Positions 41,644 through 48,346 of a stretch of 64,000 bases of DNA are shown piece after piece. The notes beneath the pieces were generated by a model, which worked only from the letters and a program-made list of their open reading frames with translations, made no database searches and was not told where the DNA came from. The translations under genes were made by a program, and so were the position numbers. The first letter of the stretch is position 1, and each line of letters opens with the position of its first letter. The stretch is from Natronobacterium gregoryi SP2 (lineage in GTDB: Archaea > Halobacteriota > Halobacteria > Halobacteriales > Natrialbaceae): the NCBI RefSeq assembly GCF_000230715.2, contig NC_019792.1:3410001-3474000 (forward strand). The letters are read 5' to 3'.

Positions 41644-43122
41644 AAGGAAGTCGTTCAGTCCCGACTGGTCGTCGTCGGATTCGCGTTCGTCGGCTTCGGG
41701 CGGCGCGTTCGACGTCGCCTCCGTCTCGGCCGTCGATTCACTGTCGCCGCTCGAGGCGGCGACCGTCGGCTGGTCCTCGTCGTCGGTCGGTTCTTCCGCC
41801 TCGCTCTCGCTGTTGTCGAAGAAGGCAGAACCCGAGTGTTCGACCGCCGTCTCTTCCCGGCGGTCTTCGGCGTCTTCGACGATAGACTGGACCTTGTTGG
41901 TGTCTTTGCCGCTGCCGGTAACGAACGAAACCCCTGCTTCGTCGAGTTCGTAAGCGGCAGCCATCTGTACGGTGAGTTCGCGGTTCTTGCAGTGGTGGCT
42001 CATCGCCGAGAGAAACGGGAGGATCTCGCGGCGGGCGGTCGCGACGCTGGTTCCCTCACGCTCGGCGATCCGTTCGGCGATGGCGTCGCGGGTGTTTCGT
42101 TTCCCCTTGCTGCTGCCGAGTTTTCGCCAGTAACTGGGCGGCCCGTACCGCGTCCAGCCACCTTTCGGCTCCTGTCTGGCTGCGGCGACGCCAGCGGTCA
42201 TGTTGTCGGTCGCGTACCGCCAGAACGAGTAGTCTTGGGTCGACCGCACGCGCCCGAGCCAGCGGTCGGCGTTCGAGAGGAACTCGTAGGCGTCTGCGAG
42301 CTCGTCACCCTCGTAGTCTTTCGGGACGTTGTCCTCGATCCAGTTCAGCAGGTCGTCGGGCGTCTCGTCGACGTCGTAGGAAGCCCGCAGCGCCCCCTCG
42401 GCGTCTTCCTCCTTGATGAGGGCATCGAGGTAGTCGAAGATCCCCTCGGTCGTGTCGCGCTCGCCGGTGACGGCGTCTGCGACCGTCAGGCGCTCGGCCT
42501 CTTCGGCGACCGCCTGAAGGTCGTTGACCGCCGAGCGCAGGTCACCGCTCGTCTCCTCGGCGATCTGTTTCAGGGCTTCCTCCTCGAACTCGATCCCCTC
42601 CCGGCGGCAGATGTCCCGCAGGACGGGAACGATCGACCGCTTCGAGACGTCGCGAAACTCGATCGCCTCGCAGGCGTTGCGAAGTGACTGGCTCATCTCG
42701 TAGAACTCGTTTGCCACGAGAACGACCGGCTGGTCGGCCTCCTTGACGACGCGAGTGACCTCCCTCGAGCCGCCGTAGTCGGCGTTGCCGTGGAAGTTAT
42801 CCGCCTCGTCCAGGATGACGAGTCGCCGTCCGGCACCGCCGCCGGTGAGCGTGCCACTCTTGGCGGCTTCGCCGGCGACGCGCTCGATCACGTCCGCCCC
42901 GCGGCTGTCGCTGGCGTTGAGTTCCATCACGGGCCAGCCCATGTCGTTGGCCAGCGCGTGGGCGGCGGAGGTCTTCCCGATGCCGGGGCTGCCGTGGACG
43001 ATCACCGCGTCTCGGTGCTCGTCCCAAGTGTCGGCCCACTCTTGCAGTTTATCTCGGGCCTTGTTGTTCCCGCGTACCTCCGACAGCGTCGTCGGCCGGT
43101 ACTTCTCGGTCCAGTCACTCAT
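41641..43122 (-). CDS. rfcL: Replication factor C large subunit
   Basis: The archaeal clamp loader large subunit opens and loads PCNA at primer-template junctions. 493 residues from ATG 43122 (MSDWTEKYRPTTLSEVRGNN, standard for the family). Walker A at 44-51 (GSPGIGKT), Walker B LVILDEADNF, an arginine-finger-type SQSLRNACE region, then the collar domain and an acidic tail ending SGLNDFL, a PIP-box-like C-terminus. The frame can extend to 43248 but the extension has no family match. The AT-rich element begins just upstream. Confidence 0.95.
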   Translation of the reverse strand: MSDWTEKYRPTTLSEVRGNNKARDKLQEWADTWDEHRDAVIVHGSPGIGKTSAAHALANDMGWPVMELNASDSRGADVIERVAGEAAKSGTLTGGGAGRRLVILDEADNFHGNADYGGSREVTRVVKEADQPVVLVANEFYEMSQSLRNACEAIEFRDVSKRSIVPVLRDICRREGIEFEEEALKQIAEETSGDLRSAVNDLQAVAEEAERLTVADAVTGERDTTEGIFDYLDALIKEEDAEGALRASYDVDETPDDLLNWIEDNVPKDYEGDELADAYEFLSNADRWLGRVRSTQDYSFWRYATDNMTAGVAAARQEPKGGWTRYGPPSYWRKLGSSKGKRNTRDAIAERIAEREGTSVATARREILPFLSAMSHHCKNRELTVQMAAAYELDEAGVSFVTGSGKDTNKVQSIVEDAEDRREETAVEHSGSAFFDNSESEAEEPTDDEDQPTVAASSGDSESTAETEATSNAPPEADERESDDDQSGLNDFL

Positions 43123-43191
43123 TTTTGACCCCAGATTGATGTAAGCATTGAAGTGTCTATAGGTGATATGTGGAATACACCGACCGTCAAA

Positions 43192-43662
43192 ATGCCCCGG
43201 ATTAATGTCACAGTCGATGACGAGCAAAAGGATAGATGGGACTCCCATGTGGAGGAAGACCCAACTGTATCGAGCCTTTCGGAAATGGTTCGAACGGCGG
43301 TTGAGCGATACATAACTAGTGACGATTCATCGCCAGAGGGCCTTAACAATGCTGTTGATGAGGATATGATGGAGTTGTTGGAGTCTATCGATTCCCGAAC
43401 CGCAAATTTGGAAAATAGTTTGGACAAGCTCCATCGTCGGACTGTACATGACGACGAGATTGAAGATATAGTCCGTCTTCACACGGAACAACTTCCCGAT
43501 ATTGTTACTATGCAGTTGCTGTTGAAAAATCTCCATTCGGGTTCAGAGCCGATTGAAGCTGAGGATATAGATACGTATTATGACGAGCCCTCGGATGAAT
43601 TGGTTGACATAGCCAAATTGCAAGAAGAGCGCCGTAAACGGTTGAACGAGAGGTTAGAATGA
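43192..43662 (+). CDS. Ribbon-helix-helix protein next to the integrase
   Basis: 156 residues from ATG 43192. The N-terminal MPRINVTVDDEQKDRWDSHV strand and helix and SSLSEMVRTAVERYI helix form a CopG/MetJ-type RHH domain. A long helical C-terminal region (LLESIDSRTANLENSLDKLH) likely makes a coiled coil. It is coupled to the integrase by an ATGA overlap and probably regulates it or acts as excision factor. A GTG at 43153 is a less likely start. Confidence 0.75.
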   Translation: MPRINVTVDDEQKDRWDSHVEEDPTVSSLSEMVRTAVERYITSDDSSPEGLNNAVDEDMMELLESIDSRTANLENSLDKLHRRTVHDDEIEDIVRLHTEQLPDIVTMQLLLKNLHSGSEPIEAEDIDTYYDEPSDELVDIAKLQEERRKRLNERLE

Positions 43663-44738
43663 GTCAGATACAAGAGTTAGAAGATGATGAATGGTTCGAA
43701 GAGTGGTTAGAAACATTTGGAGATGATGGGCATTATGATGACTTGATGTTTGGAGCGGAATTGAAGAAAGCCAGTAAACGTGTCCTCCGTCATAACAAGA
43801 CGAATAAAGCTCAGAACACTTTCCGCAACCGGAAGGTAGTACTACGTCAGTTCCTTGAATTTTGTGATTATTATGGTGTTGACCCATTAAACCTCGAAGA
43901 AACATCTGCTGATGATGACCTCGTGGTGGAGGACTGGAAAAATATAATGCTCGACCAAGATTATGCGCCCCGGTCTGTTAGAAATAAGTTATACGCATTA
44001 TCAAGCATTTACCAGCGTTGGGAGTCGAGGGGCTATGTTGATTCAAATCCTGTCGAGGACGTGGATGATATAGATGACTTGGAGCGAACACGATTAGAAG
44101 AACACAGCACGAAGGAGTATCTCAGTGTTGATGAATATGAACAAATTCTTGATGCTTGTGATATCCTCCGTGACCGAATTCTGATTCAACTCTTATGGGA
44201 GTGTGGTCTCCGAGCGCAGGAAGCAATCGAAGTAACCAAGCATGATATCGACAGAGAGAATCGGTCAATAACTATTGAGAATGTTAAAGATGGGAAGTAT
44301 AAGTCAAAGGACGAACGAACTGTCTACTACTCTTGGTCGTTCGAACGTTTACTGGTGCGGTGGTTTGATGATGGGGAACGTCTCAAATACCTCGGAACTG
44401 AGGAAGACAAAGATAAGGACGAAAAACATTTGTTGGTAACAAAACAGGCACCACAGATGGCGATTGGTCGAGTGAACGAGATTGTTAATGAGAGAGCCGA
44501 AGCTGCTGGGATTCAAGAGACGATTTACACTGATAAGTCTGGCCGGGAACGTAATCAGATTCATTCGCATATTTTCCGGAAGTCGTACGGTGTACACCGT
44601 ACGAAAAAAGGGATGCCAATTGCGTATTTGACGGAGCTTTTGGGCCATAGTGATATTGAAACTACAAAAGAACACTATCTGAAATTCCGTGATGATGATA
44701 TTGAAGAAGCTGAACGAGAATATAGTTCCATGATTTAG
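43659..44738 (+). CDS. int: Tyrosine recombinase (XerC/D-like integrase)
   Basis: 359 residues with complete catalytic signature. Arg I is in WECGLRAQEAIEV, the His-x-x-Arg box in HSHIFRKSYGVHR and His III plus Tyr in ELLGHSDIETTKEHYLKF. The N-terminal SAM-like core-binding domain contains FRNRKVVLRQFLEFCDYYG. It sits at the left boundary of the AT-rich element and should catalyse its integration beside rfcL. Confidence 0.93.
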   Translation: MSQIQELEDDEWFEEWLETFGDDGHYDDLMFGAELKKASKRVLRHNKTNKAQNTFRNRKVVLRQFLEFCDYYGVDPLNLEETSADDDLVVEDWKNIMLDQDYAPRSVRNKLYALSSIYQRWESRGYVDSNPVEDVDDIDDLERTRLEEHSTKEYLSVDEYEQILDACDILRDRILIQLLWECGLRAQEAIEVTKHDIDRENRSITIENVKDGKYKSKDERTVYYSWSFERLLVRWFDDGERLKYLGTEEDKDKDEKHLLVTKQAPQMAIGRVNEIVNERAEAAGIQETIYTDKSGRERNQIHSHIFRKSYGVHRTKKGMPIAYLTELLGHSDIETTKEHYLKFRDDDIEEAEREYSSMI

Positions 44739-44793
44739 AAACCGAATTAAAATCAGCCGTATAAGTTCTCTCGCCTTCTCATTTTCTCACGTC

Positions 44794-45036
44794 ATGTTCG
44801 GATTGTTCAGTAGCTCCGGTTCGAGTGAACAGCGCCCTGAAGTCACTATCAATCAAGACCCTCGTGAGCTAACGATTTCAGTCAAGGGCAAGCCGGGGGA
44901 CGACACGCAGGATGTCGTTGATATGGTTGCGACAGCGTTCCGAGACCGAGCCCGCAACGGGATTGATGTGTCTCCGGAGGATGGGGGAGAACTAGTCCTG
45001 AAGCAGGATGATGATGGGGTTCACAGACTACCTTAA
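44794..45036 (+). CDS. Small acidic hypothetical protein
   Basis: 80 residues (MFGLFSSSGSSEQRPEVTIN). It looks alpha/beta with a strand RELTISVKGK and helix DVVDMVATAFRDRA. It is directly followed by another small gene with no gap. Unrecognised. Confidence 0.6.
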   Translation: MFGLFSSSGSSEQRPEVTINQDPRELTISVKGKPGDDTQDVVDMVATAFRDRARNGIDVSPEDGGELVLKQDDDGVHRLP

Positions 45037-45225
45037 ATGACTCCTGAGGTAGTCGAGTGGGAGGATTTCGAACTGAATTGTTTGACAAGGAACTGTGACG
45101 GCCAGATGAAGCCAGTCAAGAACGAACGTGATACGATAGGGATGGTCTATTGTCCCATGTGCGAGGTTGTTGTCCGATTGCATTATGAACCATCGTATCC
45201 ATCAGACGAGCATTACCCGTTATGA
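45037..45225 (+). CDS. Small zinc-ribbon protein
   Basis: 62 residues with four cysteines arranged CLTRNC and CPMC (LNCLTRNCDGQMKPV, MVYCPMCEVVVRLHY), a compact zinc ribbon. Starts right after the preceding stop and overlaps the next start by ATGA. Confidence 0.65.
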   Translation: MTPEVVEWEDFELNCLTRNCDGQMKPVKNERDTIGMVYCPMCEVVVRLHYEPSYPSDEHYPL

Positions 45226-45596
45226 ACCCTGATGACGACGATTTTTCACTCGCTGAGGCAATGGGGAACGAGTTAGCGATTCTCGGAAACGATTTTGTTG
45301 AAAACGAATACACACCGGGTCTGAAGACGGATGACTACGATGTTGGAGTGTACGTTCAGACAGTGAAGGATGTGGATGTTGGTAATGTTCATGTCGATAA
45401 TGGCCTACTGATGATGGTCCCGGATGATTCAAAGCCTCGGAAACTGTTGAGGGAGTACGTCTACACGAGGGGAGCCACAGTAGTCAGTGACAATATAGAA
45501 GATATTGCGACTGCTGTTCCGGAGGAAGAAGTGTTCACGGGGAGTGTATCAGCGTCAGGAGGGTGGGAGAATTATTACGTGATGTTGGTCGCTTAG
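45222..45596 (+). CDS. Hypothetical protein
   Basis: 124 residues. Strand-rich with DVGVYVQTVKDVDVGNVHVD and KLLREYVYTRGATVVSDN. No signal peptide or known motif. Last gene of the left plus-strand operon; convergent overlap of 4 bp with the next minus-strand gene. Confidence 0.6.
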   Translation: MNPDDDDFSLAEAMGNELAILGNDFVENEYTPGLKTDDYDVGVYVQTVKDVDVGNVHVDNGLLMMVPDDSKPRKLLREYVYTRGATVVSDNIEDIATAVPEEEVFTGSVSASGGWENYYVMLVA

Positions 45597-45781
45597 ACTT
45601 GTACGTCGAACGGGTTTTCGTCTTCTTCGATGGGGTCAAGCCGCTTCTCGTCGTTGTACGGTTCAAACTCCAATGGTTGGAACGGGTCTGGGATTTCTTC
45701 GTCTTCGTATGCTTCGAAGTCCTCTTCAGTATTTTCTTGCTCGGTGTCGAACCCAAGAACGGATTTGATTGTTTCAATCAT
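45593..45781 (-). CDS. Small acidic protein
   Basis: 62 residues, MIETIKSVLGFDTEQENTEE then FEAYEDEEIPDPFQPLEFEP. The N-terminus could form an amphipathic helix; the rest is acidic and proline-containing. An AT-rich start-proximal motif (TTATATTATATATG on the minus strand) precedes the ATG, as at other genes of this element. Confidence 0.5.
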   Translation of the reverse strand: MIETIKSVLGFDTEQENTEEDFEAYEDEEIPDPFQPLEFEPYNDEKRLDPIEEDENPFDVQV

Positions 45782-45829
45782 ATATAATATAATTAAAAGG
45801 CAGGAGTAAAGGGGTTGGGGTGGTTCGAT

Positions 45830-46582
45830 TCAACAACTTATCTCAGAGAGGGCTTCTTGAATACGGTCGTCTTCTGCTTCTTGTTCAGTATACCACGCAC
45901 GTTTCTCTTCGTCTTGGTCGATGTTGGAAAGCGTTTGTCGTGTGACGTGTGGGGTGTTTTCAGCAGCTTGGCGGTAGCTCATCCCGTTCTCTATCAATTC
46001 TAATGCTTCAACGATATCCAGATATCCAGTTTCACCTTCGTCGTAGTCTGGGTTGAGATTTGGTTTGAGATATCCATCTTGCCGTGTGAATCCCTTCGGA
46101 ACGTTCCCAAGCCACTTTCCCTCTTCTCTGGCCCGTCGTTGCCCCGACCGTGTTCGCCGTATCAACGTTCGACGTTCCTCAGCAGCTACAGAAGCAATGA
46201 TATCTGCCACAAGCCTTCCAGTTCCGTCTGGACGGATTTCACGTACGCTCCCGTTTGAGACGTGAATAACAACTTCGTTGTCTTCACAGGCGTCGAAGAA
46301 TCGTTGTGCAAGTAGTCCTTTCCGGGCGATTCGGGATATTTCCCACACAACCACGTTGTCTATCTTGCCTTCTTTGATGTCTTCAATGAGGTTCAAGAAT
46401 TTGTCTCGGTCTTCACTCGCTCCCGATGCTTGTTCAGGATAAACTTCTACATCTTTGATGGCGAGGTTATGTCGGTCAAGCCAGTCTTTGATATCAGCGA
46501 GTTGGTGTTCATCATCTTGTTCGGCTGTACTTCTTCGGATATATGTTGCTACGTTTTCCAGAGTTTCAGACATATTTTCCAT
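45830..46582 (-). CDS. Serine recombinase (resolvase/invertase family)
   Basis: 250 residues. The catalytic domain shows the nucleophile S18 in YIRRSTAEQ, VYPEQASGASEDRDKF, VVVWEISRIARKGL and the long helix DIIASVAAEERRTLIRRTRSG. The C-terminal part has a helix-turn-helix with MSYRQAAENTPHVTRQTLSN. The size fits simple resolvases, not large integrases, so multimer resolution or an inversion function in the element is likely. The internal ATG at 46573 could also be the start. Confidence 0.9.
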   Translation of the reverse strand: MENMSETLENVATYIRRSTAEQDDEHQLADIKDWLDRHNLAIKDVEVYPEQASGASEDRDKFLNLIEDIKEGKIDNVVVWEISRIARKGLLAQRFFDACEDNEVVIHVSNGSVREIRPDGTGRLVADIIASVAAEERRTLIRRTRSGQRRAREEGKWLGNVPKGFTRQDGYLKPNLNPDYDEGETGYLDIVEALELIENGMSYRQAAENTPHVTRQTLSNIDQDEEKRAWYTEQEAEDDRIQEALSEISC

Positions 46583-46679
46583 TTCTAGTTTACATCTACT
46601 ACCCTATATAAGTGACCCCGTTCTGTTTACAGGGTGTAAACAGATGACCATCAAATTACAACCTTCAAGAGAATAGGAA

Positions 46680-46880
46680 TCACTCTGCTGGCCACGCTTC
46701 TTCGGACCAATACTTCTTCTCGTCTATCTCATACCGTTCAATGGAATCAATTCGTATCTGTATCTGGTCTTCGACCCCTCTTTCTTCGAAACAAGACTGA
46801 CAGATGTAACCGAATTCTGGATACAACATCTTGCGGTTATTACACTCCGGGCAGTCGTTCCAACGACCTTCAGAAGACAT
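46680..46880 (-). CDS. Small zinc-ribbon protein
   Basis: 66 residues from ATG 46880 (MSSEGRWNDCPECNNRKMLY). The pairs CPEC and CQSC form a zinc ribbon, followed by an acidic helix. It is the last gene of a five-gene minus-strand cluster from 47609. Confidence 0.6.
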   Translation of the reverse strand: MSSEGRWNDCPECNNRKMLYPEFGYICQSCFEERGVEDQIQIRIDSIERYEIDEKKYWSEEAWPAE

Positions 46881-46881
46881 G

Positions 46882-47196
46882 TTACACCACCTCGTTTTTG
46901 AAACGCACAATTAGATTTCGAAGCTTGAGCAGTACGAGAAGTCCAATTATTCCGACTACAAATCCAGTTACGAGACCTATTGTGAGTTCATCTGTTGGGA
47001 TGGTTATCGTCAGTTCATCAGTTGTCTGGAGTAGGTATACAGCGTAGCTGTAGGCATACTCCAGTTCGTTCCAAAGGAATACTAGACCAGCGTCAATTAT
47101 ATTTATTGCAGTTAATAATCCGAGCAAGAATATTCCCACAAATCCGAATACGAGGATACCTTCTAACCAGCTAAATTCGCTCTCAGCACTCATCAT
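46882..47196 (-). CDS. Small membrane protein, 2 TM segments
   Basis: About 104 residues. TM1 is GILVFGFVGIFLLGLLTAINII, and TM2 near the C-terminus is LTIGLVTGFVVGIIGLLVLLKL, with an extracytoplasmic Tyr-rich loop between. The start could be ATG 47196 or 47193. It overlaps the upstream membrane-protein gene. Could be a structural membrane protein of the element. Confidence 0.65.
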   Translation of the reverse strand: MMSAESEFSWLEGILVFGFVGIFLLGLLTAINIIDAGLVFLWNELEYAYSYAVYLLQTTDELTITIPTDELTIGLVTGFVVGIIGLLVLLKLRNLIVRFKNEVV

Positions 47197-47401
47197 CACT
47201 CACCTCGTTTACTACGTCCTCGAAAATGTAGTGTGTGAACCACAGGCCTGCTACGAGGATGAGTGGGTATCCAAGTACAATTGGGAGTAGTCCAACGTCG
47301 GAACTAGCCGCAGCTTGGTAACTTCCGAGTACCGCAAATCCACCAGTAGCGTATGTGAAAGTGACCTTGTTTCCGATATCATCAGCATCGACACTACTCA
47401 T
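47183..47401 (-). CDS. Small membrane protein
   Basis: 72 residues with hydrophobic stretches TYATGGFAVLGSYQAAA and GLLPIVLGYPLILVAGLWFTHYIF, probably one or two membrane helices. Overlaps both neighbours. Function unknown. Confidence 0.6.
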   Translation of the reverse strand: MSSVDADDIGNKVTFTYATGGFAVLGSYQAAASSDVGLLPIVLGYPLILVAGLWFTHYIFEDVVNEVSDDEC

Positions 47402-47609
47402 TATCGCTCACCTCCTTCAGAATCATCCGGAGGTCATCACGACGATTTTTCATCTTCTCAAGCTCGTGTAGTTGTATAACGAACTGCTTCCTCTCAATTT
47501 GGTCCAGCCGTTCAAAGTTCGTACTTTCGACGGTTTCCTCAAGGTCATCTGTCTCTTCATCAAGCTCTTCGATTTGATTTCTAAGGAATATTTTCCCCCA
47601 TTTAAACAT
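47394..47609 (-). CDS. Small coiled-coil protein
   Basis: 71 residues from ATG 47609 (MFKWGKIFLRNQIEELDEET); ATG 47615 is the alternative. Strong heptad-like helix through ERLDQIERKQFVIQLHELEK. A short amphipathic N-terminus may touch the membrane. The AT-rich start-proximal motif precedes it. Confidence 0.6.
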   Translation of the reverse strand: MFKWGKIFLRNQIEELDEETDDLEETVESTNFERLDQIERKQFVIQLHELEKMKNRRDDLRMILKEVSDNE

Positions 47610-47725
47610 ATACATTATAATATAGTATGTCGGTGGGCTAAGGCTTTGGGTCATCCGGAAAGTCAGTTGTTGGTTTTGCAGAAAATGAGAATTGGAGGTG
47701 AAATCAGGGGGTCAAGGAGTCAGTA

Positions 47726-48175
47726 TTACTGTTCGGTTTTATAGTCTTGATTCGGGTCATAGGAGAACGGGGTGTCACCGCTGTCAATATCTGCATCTGA
47801 GAACGGACCTGTTTTGATGGCGAATTCAATGTTAGAGTCTACTCCTTGTAGAGTCTCTTTCAAGAACTCAGTACTACCAGAAATGATAATGAGTGTCGAA
47901 TACAGAGTGCAACTTTCATCTGGTTTGATTATTTCCACCCCTCCGAAATTTATGAAGGCATCTACAGGGTAGCTGTGTTGTTGAACATTGTGTAGTGACT
48001 TGGGTTCCCCGTTTCTTTCTCGTATCTTTTGTTTCAAATGGTTAGTATTCATCTCTTTGAACGATTTCGGACCAGAATAACCTAATCCACGTTTTTCAAC
48101 TTCGGATTTTATGGCTTTGATAGAACTATCCACATCTTGTTCAGAAGTACCATAAATTAGGATGCCGGTTTTCAT
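47726..48175 (-). CDS. uS10-fold-like protein
   Basis: 149 residues. The N-terminal third follows ribosomal protein S10: strand ILIYGTSEQDVDSSIKAIK, helix EVEKRGLGYSGP. In haloarchaeal S10 the same places read GTSPDDLDD and GxxxSGP. The final strand NIEFAIKTG matches the S10 end. The central loop differs and the C-terminus is acidic. Viral or plasmid-borne S10-like proteins are not standard; a regulator borrowing the fold is as likely as a ribosomal function. Similarity judged by eye. Confidence 0.45.
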   Translation of the reverse strand: MKTGILIYGTSEQDVDSSIKAIKSEVEKRGLGYSGPKSFKEMNTNHLKQKIRERNGEPKSLHNVQQHSYPVDAFINFGGVEIIKPDESCTLYSTLIIISGSTEFLKETLQGVDSNIEFAIKTGPFSDADIDSGDTPFSYDPNQDYKTEQ

Positions 48176-48346
48176 TTTGGTCGTATTGGTTGACCATACA
48201 CATATATTTGTATCTCGTATCGATTACTACTAGATACAATCTACCACTGGGTGGATTAAAATTGAAATCAGAGAGCTACAGATTCAAATTTCACCTCAGT
48301 TGGTGCTTCTGTTAGGAGACTCAATAACTGAGTATCGATAGTTGAG

